Shown here in pieces: positions 25,361-34,840 of a stretch of DNA of 64,000 nucleotides. Source of the stretch: Labrys okinawensis (GTDB lineage: Bacteria > Pseudomonadota > Alphaproteobacteria > Rhizobiales > Labraceae); NCBI RefSeq assembly GCF_002982075.1, contig NZ_PUEJ01000002.1, forward strand, positions 124,001 through 188,000, in the 5' to 3' direction. Position 1 is the first letter of the stretch; each line of letters begins with the position of its first letter. The notes under the pieces are model-generated. The model saw only the letters and a list, made by a program, of their open reading frames with translations. It was not told the DNA's origin and made no database searches. The translations under genes and the position numbers were made by a program.

Positions 25361-27722
25361 GCCCGTCTTCGCTGCAAATCGCGATCAGGTCACCGGCGGC
25401 GTCTACCAATCCACCCGCCACGATTCCGGCCACAAGCATGTGGCCGGCGAGGCCCTCTATATCGACGACATGCCCGAACCGGCCGGCCTGCTGCACGCCG
25501 CCCTCGGCCTGTCGCATTGCGCCCATGGCCTGATCAAGGAGATCGACCTCTCGGCGGTGAAGGACAGCCCCGGCGTCGAGCTGGTGCTCACGGCCGCCGA
25601 CATTCCCGGCGTCAACGACATCAGCCCCTCCAACCATCACGACGACCCCGTCTTTGCCGAGGGCAAGGTGATGTTCTGGGGACAGCCGATCTTCGCCGTG
25701 ATCGCCCGCACCCGCAACGAGGCGCGCCTCGCCGCGGCCAAGGCCAGGATCACCTATGAGGAGCTGCCGGCGGTTCTCGACATCGCCGCCGCCCGCAAGA
25801 ACGGCCAGGATTTCGTCGCCGAGCCGATGAGCCTCAACCGCGGCGATCTCGATGCGGCGATGGCCGCCGCCCCCCGGCGCATCAAGCGCTCGATGAATCT
25901 CGGCGGCCAGGAGCATTTCTATCTGGAAAGCCACATCGCCCTTGCCGTGCCGGGCGAGGACGGCGACGTCACCGTCTATTCCTCCACCCAGCATCCCAGC
26001 GAGATCCAGCACGCGGTGGCGCATGTGCTCGGCGTGCCGAGCAACGCCATCACCTGCGAGATTCGCCGCATGGGCGGTGGCTTCGGCGGCAAGGAGACCC
26101 AGGGCAACATTTTCGCTGCCATCGCTGCCCTGGCGGCGCGGCGCACCGGCCAGGCGGTCAAGCTCAGGCCCGACCGCGACGACGACATGGTCGCCACCGG
26201 CAAACGCCACGATTTCGTGATCGACTATGAGGTCGGTTTCGACGACGAAGGCCACATCCTGGCCGTCGACATCCTGTTCGCCGCCCGCTGCGGCTTCTCG
26301 GCCGACCTCTCCGGCCCGGTGACCGATCGTGCGCTGTTCCATGCCGACAACGCCTATTTCTATCCGGCCGTGCGCCTCAACGCCCAGCCCTGGCGCACCC
26401 ACACCGTCTCCAACACCGCTTTTCGCGGGTTCGGCGGACCGCAGGGGGTGGTCGGCGCCGAACGCCTGATCGAGGAAGTGGCCTATGCCACCGGCAAGGA
26501 TCCTCTGGAAATCCGCAAGCTCAACTTCTATGGCGGACCCGGCCGCGACCTCACGCCCTATCACCAGACGGTGGAGGCGGACCTCTCGGCGGAGATCATC
26601 GCCAAGCTCGAGGAATCCAGCGACTACCAGGCCCGGCGCGCCGAAATACGCGCCGAGAATCTCAGGGAGAATGCCCGCGGCGGCCCCTTCCGGCGCGGCA
26701 TCGCGCTCACCCCGGTCAAGTTCGGCATCTCCTTCACCAATAGCTGGCAGAACCAGGCCGGCGCCCTGGTGAACGTCTATACCGACGGGTCGGTGAGCGT
26801 GAACCATGGCGGCACCGAGATGGGCCAGGGCCTCTACATCAAGGTGGCCCAGGTGGTGGCGCAGGCCTTCCAGATCGATCTCGACATGGTCAAGATCACG
26901 CCGACCACCACCGCCAAGGTGCCCAACACCTCGCCGACGGCCGCCTCCTCCGGCACCGATCTCAACGGCATGGCGGCGCTGAATGCCTGCAACAACATCA
27001 AGGAGCGCATGATCGCCTATGCCGTGGAAAAGCACGGCGTTCCCGCCGACCAGGTCGAGTTCCTGCCCGGCCGCGTGCGGGTGGGCAACCGCGAGATCGA
27101 GTGGCCGGACTTCGTCAAGGAAGTCTACAGCAACCGCATCCAGCTCTCCTCCTCCGGCTTCTATCGCACCCCCGACATCCATTGGGACCGCAAGGCCGGG
27201 CGCGGCCGCGCCTTCTACTATTATTCCTACGGCGCCGCCGCCTCGGAGGTCACGATCGACACCCTCACCGGCGAATACCGGGTCGAGCGCGTCGACATCC
27301 TGCACGATGTCGGTTCCTCGCTGAATCCGGCCATCGACATCGGCCAGATCGAGGGCGGCTTCGTGCAGGGCATGGGCTGGCTGACCACCGAGGAGCTGTG
27401 GTGGGACGACAAGGGGCGCCTGCGCACCCACGCGCCCTCCACCTACAAGATCCCGGTGGCCTCCGACCGGCCGCGCATCTTCAACATCGAGCTGCTCAAC
27501 AAGCCCAACCACATGCCCTCGATCCACCGCTCCAAGGCCGTGGGCGAGCCGCCACTGGTGCTGCCGATCTCCGTCCTGCATGCCCTGTCGGACGCGGTGG
27601 CCAGCATCGGCGACTACAAGATCTTCCCCGATCTCGATGCGCCCGCCACGCCCGAGCGCGTTCTCTTCGCGGTCGAGGCGATGCGCGCCAGGGTGCGGGA
27701 GAGGAACGGAAGCCATGGTTGA
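25353..27722 (+). CDS. xdhB: Xanthine dehydrogenase molybdopterin-binding subunit
   Basis: A 789-residue protein starting MHKPVFAANRDQVTGG. It shows the Mo-cofactor family marks: GEALYIDDMPEP, RMGGGFGGKETQGN, AFRGFGGPQGVVGAE, VNHGGTEMGQGLYIKV, SPTAASSGTDLNG and, near the C-terminus, SKAVGEPPLVLP with the catalytic Glu. It hydroxylates hypoxanthine and xanthine to urate. The start lies inside the end of xdhA, and its stop overlaps xdhC by eight bases, so the three genes form one tightly coupled operon. Confidence 0.96.
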   Translation: MHKPVFAANRDQVTGGVYQSTRHDSGHKHVAGEALYIDDMPEPAGLLHAALGLSHCAHGLIKEIDLSAVKDSPGVELVLTAADIPGVNDISPSNHHDDPVFAEGKVMFWGQPIFAVIARTRNEARLAAAKARITYEELPAVLDIAAARKNGQDFVAEPMSLNRGDLDAAMAAAPRRIKRSMNLGGQEHFYLESHIALAVPGEDGDVTVYSSTQHPSEIQHAVAHVLGVPSNAITCEIRRMGGGFGGKETQGNIFAAIAALAARRTGQAVKLRPDRDDDMVATGKRHDFVIDYEVGFDDEGHILAVDILFAARCGFSADLSGPVTDRALFHADNAYFYPAVRLNAQPWRTHTVSNTAFRGFGGPQGVVGAERLIEEVAYATGKDPLEIRKLNFYGGPGRDLTPYHQTVEADLSAEIIAKLEESSDYQARRAEIRAENLRENARGGPFRRGIALTPVKFGISFTNSWQNQAGALVNVYTDGSVSVNHGGTEMGQGLYIKVAQVVAQAFQIDLDMVKITPTTTAKVPNTSPTAASSGTDLNGMAALNACNNIKERMIAYAVEKHGVPADQVEFLPGRVRVGNREIEWPDFVKEVYSNRIQLSSSGFYRTPDIHWDRKAGRGRAFYYYSYGAAASEVTIDTLTGEYRVERVDILHDVGSSLNPAIDIGQIEGGFVQGMGWLTTEELWWDDKGRLRTHAPSTYKIPVASDRPRIFNIELLNKPNHMPSIHRSKAVGEPPLVLPISVLHALSDAVASIGDYKIFPDLDAPATPERVLFAVEAMRARVRERNGSHG

Positions 27723-28629
27723 TCTCGAGATCGGCAAGCTTCTCGCCACGATCGAGGCCGATGGCCGCCAGGCCATCCTGGTCGAGATCACGGCGGCACT
27801 GGGCTCGACGCCGCGCGGCGTCGACGCGCTGATGCTGGTGACATCAGATGCGGTTGCCGGCACCATCGGCGGCGGCCATCTCGAGTTCCATGCCATCGAC
27901 GTGGCCCGCTCCATGATTGCCGAAGGCAAAGAAGGATGGCTCTCCGAGGGCAGGGATGGCGCCGGCCCGGTCTCGCAGAGCATGGACCTGCCGCTCGGCC
28001 CGACGATGGGCCAGTGCTGCGGCGGCCATGTCACCCTGCGCTTCGAGCCAGTGACCGCCAGGCTGGCCGCCTGGCTCGGCGATCGCGAGGCAAAGCTCCT
28101 GGACGACAGGCCGCCGGTGCTGGTCTTCGGGCTCGGCCATACTGGCCGGGCGCTCGCGAGCATGCTTTCGCTGCTGCCCTTCGCCGTGACGCTGGTGGAC
28201 GATCGCGCGGAGATGCTCGCCGGCCTGCCGGACACTTGCCGCGTGCGCCATCTGGAGGATCCGGCCGACGCCATCGCGGACGCCCCCGCCGGTGCCGCCT
28301 ATATCATCCTCACCCACAGCCATGCGCTCGACTACCGCCTGACCGAGGCGGCCCTGGAACGCCGCGACGCCGCCTATGTCGGCATGATCGGCTCCAAGAC
28401 CAAGCGCAAGCGTTTCGAAAGCCAGTTCCTGCGCAACAGCGGCACCCTCGCCATGCTCGGTGAATTGACCTGCCCGATCGGCGGCGCCGATGTCGACGAC
28501 AAGCGCCCCGAAATCATTGCTAGCCTGACGGCGGCCGAGCTGGTGCGATGCTTCGCCCGGCGCGCGGCCAGGCTGCAACGGCCCGCCTGGGCTTCGGCCA
28601 AGGCGGGCATCGCGACCACGACCGGCTGA
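27715..28629 (+). CDS. xdhC: Xanthine dehydrogenase maturation factor XdhC
   Basis: A 304-residue protein starting MVDLEIGKLLATIEADGRQA, with ggagagg upstream. The N-terminal XdhC/CoxI domain has ALGSTPRGVDALMLV and GTIGGGHLEFHA plus MGQCCGGHVTL; the C-terminal Rossmann-like domain has VLVFGLGHTGRALASML and AYVGMIGSKTKRKRFE. XdhC binds molybdenum cofactor, assists its sulfuration and inserts it into XdhB; it is not part of the final enzyme. Confidence 0.95.
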   Translation: MVDLEIGKLLATIEADGRQAILVEITAALGSTPRGVDALMLVTSDAVAGTIGGGHLEFHAIDVARSMIAEGKEGWLSEGRDGAGPVSQSMDLPLGPTMGQCCGGHVTLRFEPVTARLAAWLGDREAKLLDDRPPVLVFGLGHTGRALASMLSLLPFAVTLVDDRAEMLAGLPDTCRVRHLEDPADAIADAPAGAAYIILTHSHALDYRLTEAALERRDAAYVGMIGSKTKRKRFESQFLRNSGTLAMLGELTCPIGGADVDDKRPEIIASLTAAELVRCFARRAARLQRPAWASAKAGIATTTG

Positions 28630-28817
28630 CACCCGGTTTCATACCGGCCCCCGGCCAGAACCGTCCCTGGAATGTCCCTGAAGTACCCGGCGCTCTTCTC
28701 CCGCTCGCGGCGAGGATCGCCTCTGCACGCCCATGCCACAGCACTGAAATAGCCGTCGACACTCCGCTCAGGCCGGTGCGACGGCCGATCGTAACGATCA
28801 GGAGGGGAGATGTCTCA

Positions 28818-30761
28818 ATGACGACGCTGACACAGACCAACGGGTCGGCAAGTACCGCCTCGGAAGGGACCTCAAGGGTCCATCCCGTCGACGAGGTCCT
28901 GCCGATCGCCAAACTGGCGACCTACGGCTTCCAGCACGTGCTGGCCTTCTATGCCGGCGCGGTGCTGGTGCCGATCATCGTGGCGAGCGCCCTCAAGCTC
29001 TCGCCCGAACAGCTCATCCACCTCATCAATGCCGATCTGTTCACCTGCGGCATCGCCTCCATCATCCAAGCGGTCGGCATCGGCAATATCGGCGTCCGGC
29101 TGCCCCTGCTGCAGGGCGTGACCTTCACCGCCGTGAGCCCGATGATCGCCATCGGCCTCGCCGCCGGCGGCGGCACCGAAGGCCTGCTTTCCATCTATGG
29201 CTCGGTGCTGGTGGCCGGCCTGTTCACCTTCGCCGTCGCCTCCCATTTCGCCAGGCTCACCCGCTTCTTCCCGCCGGTGGTGACGGGATCGGTGATCCTC
29301 ATCATCGGTGTGGCGCTGTTGCCGGTGGCAGCCAACGATATCGTGGTGGGCAAGGGCCCGAACGCGATGCAGGACCCGGTCCTGCTCAAGAACCTCGCTT
29401 ACGCCTTCGGCACGCTGGCGCTGATCGTCGGCATCCAGCGCGTGTTCACCGGTTTCATGCAGACGGTGGCGGTGCTGATCGGCCTGGTCGCCGGCACCCT
29501 GGTGGCCTGGGCCCTCGGCGATGCGCATTTCGGCGAGGTCGCCAATGCCGGCTGGGTCGGCTACACCTCGCCCTTCTATTTCGGCTGGCCAACCTTCTCG
29601 ATCACCGCGATCCTGTCCATGATGGTGGTGATGATCATCACCATGGTCGAGACCACCGGCGACGTCTTCGCCACCGGCGAGATCGTCAAGAAGCGCATCG
29701 CCCCCGAGGATATCGGCCGCGCCATCCGCGCCGACGGCCTCGCCACCTTCATCGGCGGCGTGCTCAATTCCTTCCCCTATACCTGCTTTGCCGAGAATGT
29801 CGGCCTGGTGCGTCTCACCCAGGTCAAGAGCCGCTGGGTGATCGTCGCCGCCGGCGTGATCATGATCATCCTGGGTTCGCTGCCCAAGGCCGCGGCCATC
29901 GTCGCCGGCATACCGCATCCGGTGCTCGGCGGCGCGGCGCTCGCCATGTTCGCGGCCGTGGCCGTGGTGGGCATCCAGACGCTCAGCAAGGTCGATTTCA
30001 ACAACCACAACAACATCGTGATCGTCTCGACCAGCGTGGGTCTCGGCATGCTGGTGACGGCGCAGCCCTTCGTCGCCAACGCCTTTCCGCAATGGGCCCA
30101 GATCATCTTCGGTTCGGGCATCACGCTGGGCGCCATCTCCGCCATCGCCCTGAACATCATCTTCAACCATGTCGGCAAGGTGCACAGCCCCGCCGTGGCC
30201 GGTCGCCCCGGCGGCACGCTGGTCACCCTGGCCGATGTCAACAAGATGAGCAGCGCCGAGTTCGCCAAGACCTTCGGCGGCCTGGTCGAGAACACGCCCT
30301 GGGTGCTGGAGCGGGCCTATGCGCTGCGTCCCTTCGCCGACACCATCGCGCTGCGTTCGGCCTTCCATGACGCGCTGCTCACCGGTTCGGCCGAGGAACA
30401 GCTGCAATTGCTGAACTCCTTTGCCGATCTCGGTAGCGAAGGCGACGCCGGCAATGTCTATCTGCTCGACCATTCCGATGCCGGCCTCGACAATGAGGAC
30501 CTGGCCGAGGTCAACAAGCTGGCCGGGGCCTACCGCAAGCATTTCGGCTTCCCGCTGATCATCTGCGCGCATGAGGTCGAGCGCTATGAGCGGGTGCTGG
30601 CGAGCGGCTGGTCGCGCATGGCCAACTCGCCGACAGTCGAGCGCTCCTCCAGCCTGATCGAGATTGCCAAGATCGCCAATGTCCGCTTCGACAAGCTGGT
30701 GGCCAACGCCAATCCGATCGCGACCTCCCATCTGGTGCAATTGCAGGAGCGGTTCGCCTAG
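28818..30761 (+). CDS. NCS2 xanthine/urate-type permease fused to a degenerate OHCU-decarboxylase domain
   Basis: A 647-residue protein with aggagggg 10 bases before the ATG. Residues about 20-455 are an NCS2 (UraA/UapA fold) permease: YGFQHVLAFYAGAVLVPII, LPLLQGVTFTAVSPM, METTGDVFATGEIV, and SFPYTCFAENVGLVRLT. Residues about 471-647 match the OHCU-decarboxylase fold (FGGLVENTPWVLERAY, YRKHFGFPLIICAH, EIAKIANVRFDKLV). The catalytic HPDL is replaced by FADL (Phe535) and the Glu segment reads LDHSDAGLD, so it is unlikely to decarboxylate. A working UraD exists at 381-1811. The domain may gate transport or bind a pathway intermediate. It follows xdhC by 188 bases; the stop codon lies within a repeat copy. 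Confidence 0.92.
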   Translation: MTTLTQTNGSASTASEGTSRVHPVDEVLPIAKLATYGFQHVLAFYAGAVLVPIIVASALKLSPEQLIHLINADLFTCGIASIIQAVGIGNIGVRLPLLQGVTFTAVSPMIAIGLAAGGGTEGLLSIYGSVLVAGLFTFAVASHFARLTRFFPPVVTGSVILIIGVALLPVAANDIVVGKGPNAMQDPVLLKNLAYAFGTLALIVGIQRVFTGFMQTVAVLIGLVAGTLVAWALGDAHFGEVANAGWVGYTSPFYFGWPTFSITAILSMMVVMIITMVETTGDVFATGEIVKKRIAPEDIGRAIRADGLATFIGGVLNSFPYTCFAENVGLVRLTQVKSRWVIVAAGVIMIILGSLPKAAAIVAGIPHPVLGGAALAMFAAVAVVGIQTLSKVDFNNHNNIVIVSTSVGLGMLVTAQPFVANAFPQWAQIIFGSGITLGAISAIALNIIFNHVGKVHSPAVAGRPGGTLVTLADVNKMSSAEFAKTFGGLVENTPWVLERAYALRPFADTIALRSAFHDALLTGSAEEQLQLLNSFADLGSEGDAGNVYLLDHSDAGLDNEDLAEVNKLAGAYRKHFGFPLIICAHEVERYERVLASGWSRMANSPTVERSSSLIEIAKIANVRFDKLVANANPIATSHLVQLQERFA

Positions 30762-30860
30762 AGCAAAGCACGTTCAAGCGTGCGCGCTTCCTTGTTCCAA
30801 CTCTTTGTTCTGACGCGTCTTTGCGATTCCAGGTGACTCCGTCTAGTCGCAAAACGCCAT
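30759..30860 (+). repeat. Dispersed 100-bp palindromic repeat, family 1, copy 3
   Basis: Begins tagagcaaagcacgttcaag, continues tctgacgcgtctttgcgatt and ends cgtctagtcgcaaaacg. The first TAG is also the stop codon of the permease fusion, so the repeat has contributed to the gene end. Confidence 0.85.
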
Positions 30861-30876
30861 GAGGTGGACCGCGAAG

Positions 30877-30910
30877 AAGGCCCCCGGCACCGCCTGCCCG
30901 GGGCCTTTTG
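30877..30910 (+). terminator. Rho-independent terminator after the xdh-permease operon
   Basis: aaggcccccgg near 30877-30887 pairs with ccggggcctt near 30898-30907, followed by TTTTG. It is 116 bases past the permease stop, just beyond the repeat. Confidence 0.7.
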
Positions 30911-31011
30911 CATTTGTAACCTTCGCCTTGCAGGGGGGCTGCCCCGGCAGGGTTGTTTGTGACAGCCCGATGACGCATGGTCTGCCCGATTCACAATCGA
31001 AGGACCGGCAC

Positions 31012-31362
31012 GTGGGTGACACCAAGAAGAAAATTTATGAATATTTGATCGAAGGAGCAACGTCTGGCCTCTCCGACGAGGCTCTCTATACGTATATCGT
31101 CGGGCGCGTCTCGAAGGCCAACAGCAAACGGATCGCCAGGGCAGGTTTCCTTGCCCTCAGCGACCCGACGTTGACTGATCGAAATGTCCTGAACACGATT
31201 TATGCTTTGGCCATCAAGCATAGGTTGGCCGACAGCAGCGCGGAAGAGGCCGAAGAGACAGCGGAAGAAAGGCCTCGCAAGCCCAAAGCTTCCGGTGCCA
31301 AAGCTTCCAACTCCAAGGCCGCAAGCCTGCCCTTGCCGGACAAGAAGCCCAAGAAATCCTGA
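31012..31362 (+). CDS. Small protein of unknown function with basic C-terminal tail
   Basis: A 116-residue protein if the GTG at 31012 is used; gaagga lies 7 bases upstream, whereas the ATG at 30970 has no ribosome-binding site. The first 70 residues (GDTKKKIYEYLIEGATSGLSDEALYTYIVGRV split over several helices) look like a compact helical domain. The rest is rich in Glu, then in Lys, Ala and Pro (ending LPLPDKKPKKS), suggesting a nucleic-acid-associated or disordered tail. I do not recognise the family. Confidence 0.6.
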   Translation: MGDTKKKIYEYLIEGATSGLSDEALYTYIVGRVSKANSKRIARAGFLALSDPTLTDRNVLNTIYALAIKHRLADSSAEEAEETAEERPRKPKASGAKASNSKAASLPLPDKKPKKS

Positions 31363-31401
31363 TCCCTCGCAGGCGCTGGGCCGGTCTTGGAAGGAGCCGG
31401 C

Positions 31402-32745
31402 TCAGCGTTCGTCGAGCTTCAGGGCCAGCCTGAGGGCCGCAAGGCTCTGTTCGGCGCCGTCCTTTTCCCAATAGCAGGTATGGGTGAAGAAACGGCGGAG
31501 ATATCGCCGGCCCATGGTGACGGAGACATCCCGGACACCGTTGCCGAAATTCTCGCGGACCGGCCCCGAAATGATGTCGCCGAGAAGGATAGCCTTGGCC
31601 GGGTCGTAGATATTGGTCCAGCGCACCGCCGCGAACGGGGCGGCGTGATGCAGCCGCATCGCCGCCGCCGGATTGGACACGGAATAGGCGTAATCGCCGT
31701 CGGCCTCGACGGCCGGCGGCGAGGTCGGCAGGCGCCGCGCCTCCTTGTCCTCGGCCAGCACCTTGTCGTCGCGGGCCATCAGGAACTCGGCATGGGTGAG
31801 CGGGCTGCCGAGGGTGACGAGATCGGAGATCAGCCAGCTTTGTTTCACATCGGCCTGGGCATCGCGCAGGCAGCGGAAGAGAGCGTTCTGCTCCTTCTGG
31901 TATTTGTCGAGGCGTTCACGGTTCGAGGGATCGGCATCGAGGCCCGTCGCGGTCACCTTGAGCGCCGCCAAGGCGGCCGCCGCCTTGCTGCCCGGCGCGA
32001 ATGTCCGCGCCGCGATCTCCTCGGCCCAGAGAATGCGGATGAGGTCATAGGCGATGATGCTGCCCAGGCTGTGGCCCACCAGGATGATGCGGTCATACTC
32101 GCCGCTCTTCGACAAGGTCCGCAGCAGCTCGAGCCCCCGCTTGCGGATCTCGCGGCGCGCCTGGATATTGGCGGGCTTGGCACGGACATAATGCGCCACG
32201 TCGCCGAAGGTGGCCACGACGGCACGCAGGAACAAGGCGCCGAAGAAGGTCATAACCCCGAGCGCGAGGTTGACACCTATCCCGAGCTTCCAATCCAGCA
32301 TTTGAGCCAGGGCCTGCAGCCCGGCGAGGCCCAGCACGAGGAGGGTCAGGGTCCAGAGCAGCAGCCAGACCGCCCAGACGTCGGCGGGAACCTGGCTCGG
32401 CGAGCGGAACAACAGCGACATGAACCAATCGCGGATTTGCGCCGTGGTGTTGCTGGCCGTGAGATCGGCCCAGTAGAACTCGAAGAAATCGACGCGCGGC
32501 CCCCTGCCTCCCGACTGACCGCTGCCCGCACGGGTGGTGATGCGATAGAGCTCGTTGGAATCGTTGCGGGTATCCGGCTTCCACCAGACCGGATTTCCCG
32601 TATCCGGCGGATCGTACGGACGGCGCGCGTGGATGTCCGGATTGTCGGTCCAGACGGTTTTGACGAACCCCCGCAGCGTCGCCATGGGCATCTGCTCGCC
32701 CATGCCGTGCGTGAGAATGACGGCATTCTTGCGGTCCGGCATCAT
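31402..32745 (-). CDS. Membrane-associated alpha/beta-hydrolase-fold protein
   Basis: A 447-residue protein. It starts MMPDRKNAVILTHGMGEQMP, where THGMG resembles an oxyanion-hole loop, and has a nucleophile elbow VGHSLGSIIAYDLIR near residue 225. Between them lie two long hydrophobic segments (VWAVWLLLWTLTLLVLGLAG and LALGVMTFFGALFLRAVVA, about residues 125-180) that should anchor it in the membrane. LVTLGSPLTHAEF is typical of lipase-like proteins near the acidic residue. The substrate is unknown; an esterase or phospholipase is plausible. It converges with the small gene at 31012. Confidence 0.65.
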   Translation of the reverse strand: MMPDRKNAVILTHGMGEQMPMATLRGFVKTVWTDNPDIHARRPYDPPDTGNPVWWKPDTRNDSNELYRITTRAGSGQSGGRGPRVDFFEFYWADLTASNTTAQIRDWFMSLLFRSPSQVPADVWAVWLLLWTLTLLVLGLAGLQALAQMLDWKLGIGVNLALGVMTFFGALFLRAVVATFGDVAHYVRAKPANIQARREIRKRGLELLRTLSKSGEYDRIILVGHSLGSIIAYDLIRILWAEEIAARTFAPGSKAAAALAALKVTATGLDADPSNRERLDKYQKEQNALFRCLRDAQADVKQSWLISDLVTLGSPLTHAEFLMARDDKVLAEDKEARRLPTSPPAVEADGDYAYSVSNPAAAMRLHHAAPFAAVRWTNIYDPAKAILLGDIISGPVRENFGNGVRDVSVTMGRRYLRRFFTHTCYWEKDGAEQSLAALRLALKLDER

Positions 32746-32836
32746 GCGCCCCCGACATCGAGACCCGGCAGCCTCCTCCGGCGCGGCCGCCCGGGAGACA
32801 ATTAACGATCAGGCTCGTGACGGCTGCGTGAAGTGT

Positions 32837-34504
32837 TCAGGCCTGGTGGGTGATCCTGCCGTCGCAGATCGTCGCGACCGGACGCAGGGCCGCCAGCTCG
32901 GCTGCGGGCGTCGCCTCGATATCGCCGGAAAGGACGACGATGTCGGCGAGGTAGCCGGGCTTGAGCCGGCCCTTGCGGTCTTCCATGAACTCCACCCAGG
33001 CGCCTTCGCTGGTGTAGGCGGCGAGCGTCTCCGCCAGGCTGAGGCGCTGGTCGGGCATGCCGTCCTTCCAGGGCTGGCGGGTCATCGCGTCCTGGATGCA
33101 GGCCAGCGGCGACAGCGGCGAGACCGGCCAGTCCGTGGCGAAGACGATGCGGGCGCCGGCATCCTTCAGGGTCCGCCAGGCGAAGGCGAGCGGCCAGCGC
33201 GCCTCCCCGATGCGGCTGAGATAGGGCTCCAGGGGCAGGCCTGCCGAACCGGGCGGATGCGTGGGCTGCATGGAGGCCACCGTGCCGAGTTCGGCAAACC
33301 GCCCGATATCGTCGGGATGCACCACCTCGATATGCTCGATGCGATGCCGGCTGTCGCGCGGCCCATTGGCCTTGCGGGCGGCTTCGTAGCCGTCGAGCAC
33401 GATGCGCACGGCGCCGTCGCCGATGGCATGCACGGCGACCTGCAGGCCAAGCCTGTCGGCCTCGACCGCGACGTGGGCAAAATGCTCGCCCGTGAACAGC
33501 GGCTCGCCCTTCCAGCCGGGCTGGTCGGCGTAGTCGTCCACCATCACGGCGGTGCCGGATTCGGTGACGCCGTCGACGAAGACCTTGACGAAATCGCAGC
33601 GCAGCCTGTCGCTGTCGAAGCGCCGGCGCCAGCTTGCCGCCTTCGCCTCGACCATGCCGAGATCCATGAAGTTCTTCATGTGGAAGGGCATGCGCACGCG
33701 CACCGGCAGGCCATGCTCGCGCTCGATCTCCTCCAGGATCTCGAGCTGGTAGAGATTGCCGTCCATGGCCTGCACGCTGGTGAGGCCGAGCTCGGCGCAA
33801 TAGGCCAGGCCCCGGCGGATCAGTGCGAGATCGGACGCCCGCTCCTCCGGCGTGACATGGTCGGGATCCCCGCCCGTGCCGATGCCCAGATGGTCGCGCC
33901 CGGCGGTGATGCCCATTTCCGCCACCGGATCGATGGCATTGGCTTCCTTGAGCTCGCCGGTGGCCAGGCCGTCCTTACCCATGACGATTTCGTTGCCCAC
34001 CCCGACGTCACGCCCCTCCAGGATGCCGGCCGCCTTCAGCGCGGCCGTGTTGGCCCAGGCGGTGTGGCGGTCTGGCGCCAGCATCAGGAAGGGCCGGTCC
34101 GGCAGGATGGCGTCGAGATGGTGGCGGCTGACCTTCTCCGTGTCGGACAGGATGGTGTAATCGGCCGACAGGCCGACGAGGAGGCCGAGATCGGGATTGG
34201 CGGCGGCATAGGCGGTGACCGCCTCCTTGAGGGCCTCGAAGCCCTTCACCCCGAACAGGGAAAGCTGGGTCAGGGAAACCGAGCCGCCGAAAATATGCAT
34301 ATGGGCCTCGTTGAAGCCCGGTAGCACGGTGCCGCCGCCGGCATCGATGCGCCTTGTGCCTTCCTCCGCCAGGGCCAGGATCTCGCTGTCGCTGCCCACG
34401 GCGAGCAGCCGGTTGCCGGCGACCGCCAGGGCCTGCGCGCGCGGCCGCTCCTCATCCATGGTGAGAATGCGGGCATTGTGGATGATGAGATCGGCCTGCG
34501 GCAT
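32837..34504 (-). CDS. Amidohydrolase family protein (YtcJ-like)
   Basis: A 555-residue metal-dependent hydrolase starting MPQADLIIHNARILTMDEER, with a G-rich ribosome-binding site. The metal motif is PGFNEAHMHIFGGS; later marks are VKVFVDGVTESGTAVMVDDY, VAVHAIGDGAVRIVLDGYE, RHRIEHIEVVHPDDI and FATDWPVSPLSPLACI. This is the Amidohydro_3 subgroup, which includes YtcJ and N-substituted formamide deformylase. The natural substrate is unknown. It is divergent from the MFS gene, which may export or import a related compound. Confidence 0.88.
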   Translation of the reverse strand: MPQADLIIHNARILTMDEERPRAQALAVAGNRLLAVGSDSEILALAEEGTRRIDAGGGTVLPGFNEAHMHIFGGSVSLTQLSLFGVKGFEALKEAVTAYAAANPDLGLLVGLSADYTILSDTEKVSRHHLDAILPDRPFLMLAPDRHTAWANTAALKAAGILEGRDVGVGNEIVMGKDGLATGELKEANAIDPVAEMGITAGRDHLGIGTGGDPDHVTPEERASDLALIRRGLAYCAELGLTSVQAMDGNLYQLEILEEIEREHGLPVRVRMPFHMKNFMDLGMVEAKAASWRRRFDSDRLRCDFVKVFVDGVTESGTAVMVDDYADQPGWKGEPLFTGEHFAHVAVEADRLGLQVAVHAIGDGAVRIVLDGYEAARKANGPRDSRHRIEHIEVVHPDDIGRFAELGTVASMQPTHPPGSAGLPLEPYLSRIGEARWPLAFAWRTLKDAGARIVFATDWPVSPLSPLACIQDAMTRQPWKDGMPDQRLSLAETLAAYTSEGAWVEFMEDRKGRLKPGYLADIVVLSGDIEATPAAELAALRPVATICDGRITHQA

Positions 34505-34840
34505 GCGCGCCCCCCGGAATTCCGCCGTTGCAAATGTGGCGGGCAAGAGAGCCTATTCCGGCAGGCCGGGCAAGCGGGCGAGGGGCCGCGCGCCTGCCGC
34601 GTTTTGGCGCATGTCTCCCCTGCACCCATCGGGACGCAGCCCGGTTGAGCACCCCGGTGGATGCCTTTATTGGTAAGAGCATTCGCGCCGTCTTGCCGAT
34701 CCCGGCTGCCCCTGACTTTCCTCCATTTCGAATCGAACATTATTTGACCGACAGATCCTTTGAGAATCAGCTCCGGCATTCTGCGGGCTCCCAGGACCTT
34801 CATCAGGAGCTTCATCCGTCGCCGGGAGAGCCTCTCATCG

